DNA of 64,000 nucleotides from assembly GCF_017876755.1 (NCBI RefSeq), contig NZ_JAGIOO010000001.1, forward strand, positions 7,983,786 to 8,047,785, in the 5' to 3' direction. Both the position numbers and the translations under genes were made by a program. This document shows positions 43,009-51,018 of the stretch, piece after piece (the stretch's first letter is position 1; each line of letters begins with the position of its first letter). The DNA is from Crossiella equi. Its GTDB lineage: Bacteria > Actinomycetota > Actinomycetes > Mycobacteriales > Pseudonocardiaceae. The notes beneath the pieces were generated by a model. It made no database searches. It was given only the letters and a program-made list of their open reading frames with translations, and was not told the origin of the DNA.

Positions 43009-43766
43009 CCGCGGTGGAGAACCCGGCCAAGGAGATCGCCGTGCTCGGCACGGGCACCGACGGTCCGCTGCGGCGCTACGCGACGTTGATCCAGGAACTG
43101 TCCGGCGTTCCCGCCCGCGTCCTGCGCATCGAGACCGACGAGCTCGTACCGGCGCTGGGTTCACTGCCCGGGAGCACCGCCGCGGTGTTCGTCTCGCACC
43201 TGCCGTCCGGGGCTGCCCTGTCCGCCGCGGTACCGGTGGTGACCGGGCAGCAGTCCACCGCGGTCACCCTCACCGCCGCCGCTCTGACCGCCCTGACCCG
43301 GAGCGGGCGCGCCCCGAACGCCGCCAGGGTCGTCATCGTGGGGGCGGACGCCCTGCCCCCGCTGGGCGTGCTGCTGATGGCCGCCGGAATCGGGGACATC
43401 ACCGCTTGGCGGGAGCGGGACGCGTCGGCCTACCCGTTGACACACGTCACGAGGAACGCGGACGCGGTCATCGACCTGCTCGGTGCCTGCCCGGTCGGCT
43501 CCGTCCCGAACCTGCTCCAGCCGGGTACCGGCGTGGATCGGCTGCTGGCGCTGCCCGGCCTGCTCCGTGCGCTGTGCGGGACCCCCTGGGCCACGGTTGA
43601 GGTCGAGACCTTGCTCGCCTGCGTTTTCGCCCTGGTGATGGCCACCAGGCCGGGGGACCTGTTACCCGCCCGGTTGGACCTCGCCCTGACCGCCGGGGTC
43701 GCCGACGCGGCCTTCGGCGCACTGCCCCGCCGACCGCGCAGGCCCGACCTTCCGCCCACCAGGTAG
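43005..43766 (+). CDS. Rossmann-like protein resembling malic-enzyme NAD domains
   Basis: 253 residues. It opens with a nucleotide-binding-like strand-loop (EIAVLGTGTDGPLRRYATLI), and a second half reads VTGQQSTAVTLTAAALTAL, RVVIVGADALPPLGVLLMAAG and ADAVIDLLG, reminiscent of the NAD(P)-binding part of malic enzymes and related dehydrogenases. The metal/substrate residues of a true malic enzyme are not evident, so the activity is uncertain. Coupled to the 49-residue ORF. Its 3' end overlaps the convergent SulP gene by 105 nt. Confidence 0.6.
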   Translation: MTAVENPAKEIAVLGTGTDGPLRRYATLIQELSGVPARVLRIETDELVPALGSLPGSTAAVFVSHLPSGAALSAAVPVVTGQQSTAVTLTAAALTALTRSGRAPNAARVVIVGADALPPLGVLLMAAGIGDITAWRERDASAYPLTHVTRNADAVIDLLGACPVGSVPNLLQPGTGVDRLLALPGLLRALCGTPWATVEVETLLACVFALVMATRPGDLLPARLDLALTAGVADAAFGALPRRPRRPDLPPTR

Positions 43767-45461
43767 CCCACTCGCGAGGTCCTTGCGGCGCACCAGTTCC
43801 CGGGCGTGCGCGATGGCCTCGGGGGTGCTGGGGAACACGTGGCCGCGTTCCCGCACGCTCTCCAACGTGCCCTGGGCGATCAGTGGTCGCTCGTGGCCCG
43901 ACCGGATGCCGGAGACGAGTACCTCGATGCCCCTGCGTTCGAGCCTGCCGATGGCGTCCCCCAGGACCTGCGCTCCCGTGGCGTCGACGACGTCCACTCT
44001 GGACAGGCGGAGGATGACCACCCGGACGTCCGCGATCTCGCTGAGCTCCAACAGGAACCGGTGCGCGGCGGCGAAGAAGAGGGGCCCGTCCAGGCGGTAG
44101 GCCACGATGTGCTCGGCGAGCAGCGCCCATTCCTCGTCCGCGTGGTCGCCGCCGCTCAGCGGGACCTCCTCCACCCGCGCGGTCCGGGCGATGGTGCGCA
44201 GGGCGAGCGCTCCGGCGACCACCAGGCCGAGGATCACCGCGGTCACCAGGTCCAGGGCCAGGGTGGTGATCGCGGTGACCACCAGTACCAGCGCGTCGGA
44301 GCGGGTCGAGCGCAGCAGCGCGAGCATCGACCCGACCTCGATCATGCGCACCGCCGTGGCGATGAGCGCCCCGGCCAGCGCGGCCAGCGGGATCACCGAG
44401 ACCAGCGGGGCGGCTGCGAAGACCACCAGCGCGAGCACCAGCGCGTGGGTGAGCGCGGCCAGCCGGGACCGCGCGCCCGCCCGCACGTTGACCGCGGTCC
44501 GGGCGATGGCCGCGGTGGCGGGCACCCCGCCGAACAGTGGTGTCACCAGGTTGGCCACGCCTTGGCCGAACAGCTCACGGTCCGGGTCGTGCCGCTGGTC
44601 CACGCTCATCCCGTCGGCCACGCTGGCTGACAACAAGCTCTCCAGCGCCGCCAGCGCGGCCACCGCCACCGCCGAGGGCAGCAGCGCGCCGACGGCACCC
44701 GGGTCGAAGAAGTCCACTGACGGCGTGGGCAGGCCGCTGGGCAGGGCGCCGATCCTCGGCACGGCCAGCCCGGCGACCTCGGCGATGACCGAGGCGGCGA
44801 TGACCGCCAGGAGTGAGAACGGGACCAGGGGCCGCCAGCGGGCCCCCAGGAGCATGACGGCCGCGACACCCGAGGCGAGGGCGAGCGCGGGCCACGAGGG
44901 GTCGCTCGCGAAGTCCGCGACCGCCCTCGCCGCGACCAGGAGGACCGCTTCCCCGTCGGGCAGCGGCACCCCCAGGGCAGCGGGGACCTGCTGCAACGCG
45001 ATGACCGCCGCGATGCCCACGGTGAAGCCCTCGACCACGGGCGTGGGCACGTAGCGCATGTAGCCGCCCGCACGCAGCAGCGCGAGGCCCAGCAGGAGCC
45101 CGCCGGCGAGGAACCCGACGGTGAGGACACCGTCCACCCCGTGCTCGGCCACGATCGGCGCCAGCACCACGGTCATCGCCCCGGTGGGACCGGAGACCTG
45201 GAGGTTGGACCCGCCAAAGACCGCGGCCAGTGCCCCGGCGGCGATCGCGGTGACCAGGCCCGCGGCGGCGCCCAGTCCGGAGGAGATGCCAAAACCGAGC
45301 GCCAGGGGAAGCGCGACGATCGCCACCGTGAGCCCGGCGAGAAGGTCGCGTCGTGGCGCGGAACGCGCGGAGCGCAGATCGGCTGGACCTGGCAACAGGC
45401 TCCGCAGCCGCCGCCAACCCCCGTGCGGACGCTTGCCCGGCCTGGCGGGGCGCTCAGCCAT
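43662..45461 (-). CDS. SulP family anion transporter with STAS domain
   Basis: 599 residues. About 11-14 membrane helices span residues 45-440, with the SulP signature near the start (DLLAGLTVAIVALPLALGFGISSGLG and VFGGSNLQVSGPTGAMTVVLAPIV). A cytoplasmic STAS domain follows (about 465-565, YRLDGPLFFAAAHRFL, then VVILRLSRVDVVDATGAQVLGDAI). Family members move sulfate, bicarbonate or other anions; the substrate is unknown here. ATG 45461 overlaps the end of the preceding 59-residue ORF. The final 35 residues are antisense to the Rossmann-like gene and look non-conserved. Confidence 0.9.
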   Translation of the reverse strand: MAERPARPGKRPHGGWRRLRSLLPGPADLRSARSAPRRDLLAGLTVAIVALPLALGFGISSGLGAAAGLVTAIAAGALAAVFGGSNLQVSGPTGAMTVVLAPIVAEHGVDGVLTVGFLAGGLLLGLALLRAGGYMRYVPTPVVEGFTVGIAAVIALQQVPAALGVPLPDGEAVLLVAARAVADFASDPSWPALALASGVAAVMLLGARWRPLVPFSLLAVIAASVIAEVAGLAVPRIGALPSGLPTPSVDFFDPGAVGALLPSAVAVAALAALESLLSASVADGMSVDQRHDPDRELFGQGVANLVTPLFGGVPATAAIARTAVNVRAGARSRLAALTHALVLALVVFAAAPLVSVIPLAALAGALIATAVRMIEVGSMLALLRSTRSDALVLVVTAITTLALDLVTAVILGLVVAGALALRTIARTARVEEVPLSGGDHADEEWALLAEHIVAYRLDGPLFFAAAHRFLLELSEIADVRVVILRLSRVDVVDATGAQVLGDAIGRLERRGIEVLVSGIRSGHERPLIAQGTLESVRERGHVFPSTPEAIAHARELVRRKDLASGLPGGRKVGPARSAGQCAEGRVGDPGGQGEVQPGG

Positions 45462-45633
45462 CGGCCGGTTCGGGCAGGCGCACGCCGTGCTCGGTGGCCA
45501 GTCGCCGAAGATTGGCGAGGTCGGCCGCATGTGCCTCGGCACGGTGGTCCGCACCGGCCGCCCGCGCTTCCCGTACGGCGGCCTCGGCCGCCGCCACCCG
45601 GCTCCGGAGGTTGTGCACGAACTCTCGGGGCAC
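45454..45633 (-). CDS. 59-residue helical ORF coupled to the SulP gene
   Basis: GTG 45633 has GGGAG six nt upstream and gives a protein PREFVHNLRSRVAAAEAAV...LRRLATEHGVRLPEPADG, predicted to be one long amphipathic helix. Its stop overlaps the SulP start by 8 nt, implying coupling. A longer frame exists upstream with a TTG start, which I do not prefer. It could be a small SulP accessory protein. No family recognised. Confidence 0.5.
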   Translation of the reverse strand: MPREFVHNLRSRVAAAEAAVREARAAGADHRAEAHAADLANLRRLATEHGVRLPEPADG

Positions 45634-45682
45634 GCGACTCCCTGCATCCGGTTCTTTCGTAATAAATTTAGCATGTACCAAG

Positions 45683-45698
45683 TTGCAGGATTGTGCAA
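45683..45698. promoter_or_regulatory. TTGCA-N6-TGCAA operator at the SulP promoter
   Basis: The full dyad is AGTTGCA-N6-TGCAACT (45681-45700). It lies upstream of an AT-rich -10-like segment (45660-45675) on the minus strand. It matches the dyad at 42823-42838. Confidence 0.55.
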
Positions 45699-45754
45699 CT
45701 CATGTGCTGGGGTGGGCGTCCTCCCACGGGCACAACCGGCGCCGGTGAGTCGAG

Positions 45755-45907
45755 GCCTGCGGCTTGGCGGCGGGCCTGGGCGGCCTGGTCGCGGCCGCCC
45801 GCCTGCGCCAGGCCGGGCTGGAACGCATCCACGGGATCGAACGCCGCGACAACTTCCTCGCCCTGGTCAGTGACGGGCAGGCCGAAACCGCCCTCGGCGG
45901 CCGCTGA
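45755..45907 (+). pseudogene. N-terminal remnant of an FAD monooxygenase
   Basis: One frame reads ACGLAAGLGGLVAAARLRQAGLERIHGIERRDN before a stop at 45907. This matches the FAD-binding beta-alpha-beta fingerprint (GxGxxGxxxAxxLxxxG...ER) of Baeyer-Villiger-type monooxygenases, but the first glycine is lost, no start codon is placed and the remaining about 450 residues are absent. I call it a gene fragment. Confidence 0.4.
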
Positions 45908-46050
45908 CCGCCGAGGGCCGCCACCGCCTCAGCGCAGCGATTGGAACGCCGCCCGCAGCTCCTGGCTGAACAGCCAATCAGTTCAACGGCGCATGGACGG
46001 TGCGAGCACGGGTACCGCCTTGGTGACGTTCCCGCACCGAGGAGGAAGCA

Positions 46051-48303
46051 GTGGCTGCGCACAAGCCGGGCAAGCTCGTGAAAGCAGCGCTGGAGAAGGC
46101 GGTGGAGAAGGTCGTCGAACTGACGAACCCGCCGATCCCCGGCGCACCCAGCAGTGAACCCCCGCCTCTCGACGAGCCGACCGTCCCGCGTGGGCCGCTG
46201 CCGCCGAAGGCGGACCAGGACAGCCCCGAGACGGTGTCCCCGACCGGTGCTCCCACCGGCGCGCCGAAGATCGCCAACGGGCAGCAGGGCGAGTTCCTCA
46301 CGACCTCGGCCGGTCTGAGAGTCCACGACACCGACCACTCGCTCAAGGCAGGCGCGCGCGGCCCGACGCTGCTGCAGGACCACCACCTGCGCGAGAAGAT
46401 CACGCACTTCGACCACGAACGCATCCCGGAACGGGTCGTGCACGCCCGCGGCTACGGCGCGCACGGCGTGTTCGTGGGCTACGGCACAGCCGCGAAGGTC
46501 TGCAAGTCCGCCTTCCTGGGCGACGGTGTCGAGACGCCGGTCTTCGTGCGGTTCTCCACCGTCCTGGGCTCGCGGGGATCGGCGGACACCGTACGCGACA
46601 CGCGTGGGTTCGCGACGAAGTTCTACACCGAGGAAGGCAACTTCGACCTGGTCGGCAACAACATCCCGGTGTTCTTCATCCAGGACGGCATCAAGTTCCC
46701 GGACATCATCCACGCGGCCAAGCCGCATCCGGACCGGGAGATCCCGCAGGCGCAGAGCGCACACGACACGTTCTGGGACTTCGTGTCCACGCACACCGAG
46801 GCCACCCACCACGTCATGTGGAACATGTCCGACCGCGGGATCCCCCGTTCCTACCGCACGATGGAGGGCTTCGGCGTCCACACCTTCCGCCTCGTCAACG
46901 CCGCTGGCGAGACGGCGCTGGCGAAGTTCCACTGGAAGCCGAAGCTCGGCGTGCACTCCCTGGTCTGGGAGGAGGCGCAGCTGCTCGGCGGCATCGACCC
47001 CGACTTCCACCGCCGCGACCTCGCCGACGCCATCGAGTCCGGCGCGTACCCCCAGTGGGAGCTCGGCCTGCAGATCATGCCCGACACGCCCAGGCAGACC
47101 TTCGAGAACATCGACCTGCTCGACCCGACCAAGATCGTGCCGGAGGAGCTCGCGCCGGTACAGCCGGTCGGCATCCTCACGCTCAACCGCAACACGACCA
47201 ACTTCTTCGCCGAGACCGAGCAGGTCGCCTTCCACCTCGGCAACCTGGTGCCGGGCATCGACGTGACCGACGACCCGCTGTTGCAGTCCCGGTTGTTCTC
47301 CTACCTGGACACCCAGCTGTCCAGGCTCGCCGGGCCGAACTTCAACCAGATCCCGGTCAACCGCCCGCACGTTCCGGTCAACGACATGCTGCGGGACGGT
47401 TTCCACCAGCACGCGGTGCACGCCGGGGTCGCCCCCTACCGGCCGAACACCCTCGACGGCGGCAACCCGTTCGAGGCAGGTGCCGAGGACCGGCCGTTCG
47501 TCGAGGTGGCGCAGCCGTTGCCCAAGTCGGCGAAGACCAGGCAGTCACCCACCTCCTTCGCCGACCACTACACGCAGCCGAGGCTGTTCTGGCTGAGCCT
47601 GTCCCCGGTGGAGAAGGAGCACGTCGTGCGCGCCTTCACCTTCGAGCTCGGCAAGTGCTACGAGCAGACCATCAAGGAACGCCAGCTGCTCGTGCTGGCC
47701 AACGTCGACCCGACGCTGTGCGCCGAGGTGGCCAGGGGGCTCGGCCTGCCGGCACCGGCCGCCACCGTGCGGCCCAAGAAGGTCGCGCCGAGCCCGGTCC
47801 TGTCCCAGGTCGGGCGGTCGTGGCCGACCGACGGTCGTGTCATCGGGATCGTGGTCGACCCGGCCGATCTCGACGGCGTGCGTACCGTCCGCGAGACCGT
47901 GCTGGCCGGTGGGATGGTGCCCCTGCTGATCGCCCCGACCGGCGGGCCGCTCGACGCCGACAGCGGTCTGGTGGCCCAGCGCAGCTTGCTCACCGCGCGG
48001 TCGGTCGAGTTCGACGCCCTGCTGCTCGCGGGCAGCCCACCCCCCGGAGCCGACGCGCCGGGAGGCTCCGTCGAACCGGCTGACGCGATCGACCCGCGCG
48101 TCATCCGCATGGTCCAGGAGTGCTTCCGCCACGCCAAGGCCATCGGCGCGTGGGGCTCCGGCCGTCTCGCCGTCGAGGCCGCCGGGTACGCCACCCAGCC
48201 GGGAGTCGTGGTCGACGACGACCCGGCGGACGTGCTCAAGGCGTTGACCGTGCTGCTCGGGGAACACCGGGTGTGGGACCGCTTCCCCGCGACGATCGCC
48301 TGA
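46051..48303 (+). CDS. katE: Large-subunit catalase (HPII/KatE type)
   Basis: 750 residues, the length of clade II catalases. The catalytic His is H131 in RVVHARGYGAHG, the distal Asn is in DLVGNNIPVFF (about 203) and the haem-ligand Tyr is in RLFSYLDTQLSR. The extra C-terminal flavodoxin/DJ-1-like domain (about 600-750, VIGIVVDPADLDG, then KAIGAWGSGRLAVEAAG) is complete. The N-terminal about 75-residue extension is Pro-rich. It decomposes H2O2 in the cytosol. GTG 46051 has GGAGGAAG upstream. An ankyrin-repeat gene follows at 11 nt, a recognised catalase partner arrangement. Confidence 0.95.
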   Translation: MAAHKPGKLVKAALEKAVEKVVELTNPPIPGAPSSEPPPLDEPTVPRGPLPPKADQDSPETVSPTGAPTGAPKIANGQQGEFLTTSAGLRVHDTDHSLKAGARGPTLLQDHHLREKITHFDHERIPERVVHARGYGAHGVFVGYGTAAKVCKSAFLGDGVETPVFVRFSTVLGSRGSADTVRDTRGFATKFYTEEGNFDLVGNNIPVFFIQDGIKFPDIIHAAKPHPDREIPQAQSAHDTFWDFVSTHTEATHHVMWNMSDRGIPRSYRTMEGFGVHTFRLVNAAGETALAKFHWKPKLGVHSLVWEEAQLLGGIDPDFHRRDLADAIESGAYPQWELGLQIMPDTPRQTFENIDLLDPTKIVPEELAPVQPVGILTLNRNTTNFFAETEQVAFHLGNLVPGIDVTDDPLLQSRLFSYLDTQLSRLAGPNFNQIPVNRPHVPVNDMLRDGFHQHAVHAGVAPYRPNTLDGGNPFEAGAEDRPFVEVAQPLPKSAKTRQSPTSFADHYTQPRLFWLSLSPVEKEHVVRAFTFELGKCYEQTIKERQLLVLANVDPTLCAEVARGLGLPAPAATVRPKKVAPSPVLSQVGRSWPTDGRVIGIVVDPADLDGVRTVRETVLAGGMVPLLIAPTGGPLDADSGLVAQRSLLTARSVEFDALLLAGSPPPGADAPGGSVEPADAIDPRVIRMVQECFRHAKAIGAWGSGRLAVEAAGYATQPGVVVDDDPADVLKALTVLLGEHRVWDRFPATIA

Positions 48304-48314
48304 GGGGTCCGGCC

Positions 48315-48719
48315 GTGACCGAGGCGCTCACCGACGAGGAACTGGCTTTCCTCAACTCGATGTTCGACCTGGCGCGGGCTGGCGAGACGGCCCGGCTGGC
48401 GGAGGCGGTCGACGCGGGGCTGCCGGTGAACCTCACCAACAGCGCGGGTGACTCCCTGCTGGTCCTCGCCGCCTACCACGACCACCCGGACACCGTCCGG
48501 GCGTTGCTGGCGCGGGGCGCGGACACCGGGCGCGTCAACGACCGGGGGCAGACCGCGCTCGGGGCGGCGGTCTTCCGCCGTTCCGGGCGCACCGCCGGTC
48601 TCCTGCTCGACGCGGGCGCGGATCCCGGGCTCGGTGCGAGGTCGGCGCTCGACGTGGCCAGGCACTTCGACCTGCCCGAGATGCTGGCGCTGTTGGACTT
48701 CCGCACGGCCGCACGATGA
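48315..48719 (+). CDS. Ankyrin-repeat protein, catalase partner (AnkB-like)
   Basis: 134 residues with about three ankyrin repeats: FDLARAGETARLAEAVDAGLPVNLTNSAGDSLLVLAAYHDH, then PDTVRALLARGADTGRVNDRGQTALGAAVF, then GRTAGLLLDAGADPGLGARSALDVARHFDLPEML. Small ankyrin proteins beside catalases (AnkB with KatB in Pseudomonas aeruginosa) are needed for full catalase activity, so a similar role is likely. No signal peptide. The GTG start lies 11 nt after katE. Confidence 0.85.
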   Translation: MTEALTDEELAFLNSMFDLARAGETARLAEAVDAGLPVNLTNSAGDSLLVLAAYHDHPDTVRALLARGADTGRVNDRGQTALGAAVFRRSGRTAGLLLDAGADPGLGARSALDVARHFDLPEMLALLDFRTAAR

Positions 48720-48743
48720 CCACGCGCGTCCTGGGAGCCGGGC

Positions 48744-49742
48744 TTGCCCGCCGCGTGCGCTGACACCGTCGGTGTGGAAGAGGAGTTCCTGCTCGTGGAC
48801 ACGGAGTCCGGGCGCACGGTGCCGCGCGCGGCCTCCGTGCTGGCGCGGGTGCGGGACACCGGGCTGACCGAGTTCCACACCGAACTCGCCGGTACGCAGG
48901 TGGAAGCGGCCACCGGCCCGTGCACGGGTGTCCTCGCGCTTGGCCAGGCACTCCGCCGGGCACGCTCGGACCTCGCCGTGGCGGCCGCGGAGCTGGGCAT
49001 CGGGCTGGTGTCCAGGGGCACGCCGCACGTGCCGTCGACCCGGGTCGTCGTGGGTGCGGAGGAGCGGTACCGAAGGGTGCTCGCCACCTATGCGGGCGTG
49101 GTCGAGGACTACGAGGCCTGCGGCTGTCACGTGCACGTGGGGGTGCCGGACCGCGAGACCGCGGTGGCCGTCGTGAACCACGTGCGGGGGTGGCTGCCCA
49201 CGCTGCTCGCGCTGTCCGTCAACTCCCCCGACCACGGGTACGCGAGCTGGCGGATGGTGTTGCAGTCCCGGTTCCCCGGTGCCGGGGTGCCGCCGGTGTT
49301 CGCCGACGCGGCCGACTACGACGCGCACGTCGCCAGGATGGTGGAGTGCGGAACGCTGGTCGACCCCGCGCAGACGTTCTGGCTCGTGCGGCTGTCCCCG
49401 AAGCTGCCCACCGTGGAGTTCCGCGCGGCCGACGCGGCCGCTGAGGTGGACGACGCCGCACTGCAGGCGGCTTTGTCCCGTGTGCTCGTGCACACCGCGC
49501 ACCAGGACCTGCTCGACGGCAAGCAGGCGCGGCCGGTGCGCGAGGACGTGTGCGCTGCCGCGGTGTGGGCGGCCTCGCGCCACGGACTGCACGGCACGGC
49601 CGTCGACCCGTGGCAGGAACGCCAGGTGCCCGCGATCGAGGTGCTGGACGGGCTCGTGAAGCACGTGACACCGGCCTTGGCGGAACGAGGTGAGCTCACG
49701 CTGGTGCACGACCTGGTGGCCCAGCGGGTGCGGCGCCTCTGA
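48744..49742 (+). CDS. YbdK-type glutamate-cysteine ligase family protein
   Basis: About 332 residues of the carboxylate-amine ligase (GCS2/YbdK) family: TVGVEEEFLLVD near the N-terminus (the Glu triad binds metal/ATP), DYEACGCHVHVGVPDRE (near 130), NSPDHGYASWR and VEFRAADAA. It would join an amino acid to Glu or a similar acid, plausibly for a low-molecular-weight thiol or related compound. The start is a TTG (48744) with GGGAG upstream. An ATG that overlaps the ankyrin stop (48716) is out of frame and stops after 15 codons, so either TTG is used or one frameshift separates the natural start. It may be co-transcribed with the catalase/ankyrin genes. Confidence 0.8.
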   Translation: MPAACADTVGVEEEFLLVDTESGRTVPRAASVLARVRDTGLTEFHTELAGTQVEAATGPCTGVLALGQALRRARSDLAVAAAELGIGLVSRGTPHVPSTRVVVGAEERYRRVLATYAGVVEDYEACGCHVHVGVPDRETAVAVVNHVRGWLPTLLALSVNSPDHGYASWRMVLQSRFPGAGVPPVFADAADYDAHVARMVECGTLVDPAQTFWLVRLSPKLPTVEFRAADAAAEVDDAALQAALSRVLVHTAHQDLLDGKQARPVREDVCAAAVWAASRHGLHGTAVDPWQERQVPAIEVLDGLVKHVTPALAERGELTLVHDLVAQRVRRL

Positions 49743-49841
49743 CCGGCCGCGGGTTCGACCGCTCCACTCCTCGGCCCCCACCGGCCAGCACGTTGACCGC
49801 CGTCCGAGGTCTCCTGCCCGGCGGCACTACCACCAGAGATA

Positions 49842-49862
49842 AAAGCAACGTATCGTTGCTTT
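49842..49862. promoter_or_regulatory. 21-bp TetR-type operator
   Basis: AAAGCAACG-TAT-CGTTGCTTT has perfect 9-bp arms. It lies 31 nt before GTG 49893. It probably binds the TetR protein encoded as the second gene of the operon. Confidence 0.7.
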
Positions 49863-49892
49863 AGTTGGCGTGGTGGTGCGAGAGGAGACCTG

Positions 49893-51008
49893 GTGAAGAT
49901 CTTGGTCAGTGGTGGGGGAGCGGCGGGGCTGAGCGCGGGCATCAACCTCGCACGGGCCGGGCACGCGGTGGAGGTCGTGGAGCGGGCGAGTCACCTGCGG
50001 GTCAACGGCTCGCCCATCGATGTGCGCGGCGACGCACTCGAAACGGCGGAGCGGATGGGCATCCTGGACGCGGTGCGCGAGCGGCGGATCACGATGACCG
50101 AGGAGACGACGTTCGTCGACCGGTCCGGCGTGGTGGTCGCCTCGCTGGCGGTGGAGGAGATCAACGAGTCTTCCGCTGACATCGAGCTGCCCCGCGAGGA
50201 CCTCATGACCATCCTGCGGCGGACCCTGCCCGAGCAGGTCGACCTGCGTTTCGGGGAGTCCGTCGTGGCGCTGGTCGACGACGGAGACCGGGTCGCGGTC
50301 ACCTTCGCCTCCGGCCGCGAGGCCGCCTACGACATCGTCGTCGGCGCGGTCGGGGTGCACTCGGCGGTGCGCCGACTGGTCTTCGGCCCGGAGAAGGAGT
50401 TCACCAAGCCCCTCGGGGTGTACGTGGCGATCGGGGACGCGCCCGGCCAGGTGACGCCCGGCAACACGCGCGTCACCGAGATCCTCAACCTGCCGGGGCG
50501 CTTGGCGGGCGTGGCCCGCTACCGCGACACAGCGCTGGCAATCTTCGAGTTCCGGTCCGACCCGATCGCCTACGACCACCACGACCCGGTCGCCCAGAAG
50601 CGCATCCTGACCGAGGCCTTCGCCGGGATCGAGGACTGGAAGGTCCCCGAACTGATCGAGACCGCCCAGCGCGATCCCGAGCTGTACTTCGACGCGATCA
50701 CCCAGATCCACATGCCGACCTGGCACCGGGGACGGGTCGTGCTGATCGGGGACGCCGCGCACTGCGCGACTCCGATGGCCGGGCGTGGCACCTCGCTTGC
50801 CCTGCTCGGGGCGTGGACGCTCACCGAGGAGCTCGGCCGCCACGGCGACGACCTCGAGGCGGCCTTCCGCGCCTACGAGCGGCGCCAGCGCCCCCACGCG
50901 GCCGCGGCCCAGGAGTTCGCGCGTGGCGGGGCCGACCTCGTCGTCCCGGCCACCGGGGAGGCCATCGAGGCGCGCAACACCCGGCTGCGGGCGGCGCGGC
51001 CGCTATAG
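49893..51008 (+). CDS. FAD-dependent monooxygenase (PheA/TetX-like)
   Basis: 371 residues. FAD-binding fingerprint SGGGAAGLSAGINLARAGHAVEVVE at the N-terminus, the DG-like motif region around IVVGAVGVHSAVRR and the second FAD motif VVLIGDAAHCATPMAGRG with GTSLALLGAWTLTEEL. This is the class A flavoprotein hydroxylase plan (TetX, aromatic hydroxylases), so NAD(P)H and O2 are the expected co-substrates. GTG 49893 has an AGGAGA ribosome-binding site. The next gene, a TetR regulator, follows after 10 nt. Confidence 0.9.
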   Translation: MKILVSGGGAAGLSAGINLARAGHAVEVVERASHLRVNGSPIDVRGDALETAERMGILDAVRERRITMTEETTFVDRSGVVVASLAVEEINESSADIELPREDLMTILRRTLPEQVDLRFGESVVALVDDGDRVAVTFASGREAAYDIVVGAVGVHSAVRRLVFGPEKEFTKPLGVYVAIGDAPGQVTPGNTRVTEILNLPGRLAGVARYRDTALAIFEFRSDPIAYDHHDPVAQKRILTEAFAGIEDWKVPELIETAQRDPELYFDAITQIHMPTWHRGRVVLIGDAAHCATPMAGRGTSLALLGAWTLTEELGRHGDDLEAAFRAYERRQRPHAAAAQEFARGGADLVVPATGEAIEARNTRLRAARPL

Positions 51009-51011
51009 GCT
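51006..51011 (+). promoter_or_regulatory. -10 box (TAGGCT) possible leaderless TetR start
   Basis: TAGGCT fits TANNNT and ends 7 nt before ATG 51019. The TetR gene may thus have its own leaderless promoter as well as read-through from 49893. Confidence 0.35.
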
Positions 51012-51018
51012 GCCGTCC

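Noticed and set aside
43406-44630. Plus-strand ORFs opposite the SulP gene
   Set aside because: Antisense shadows of a transporter with clear SulP and STAS signatures.
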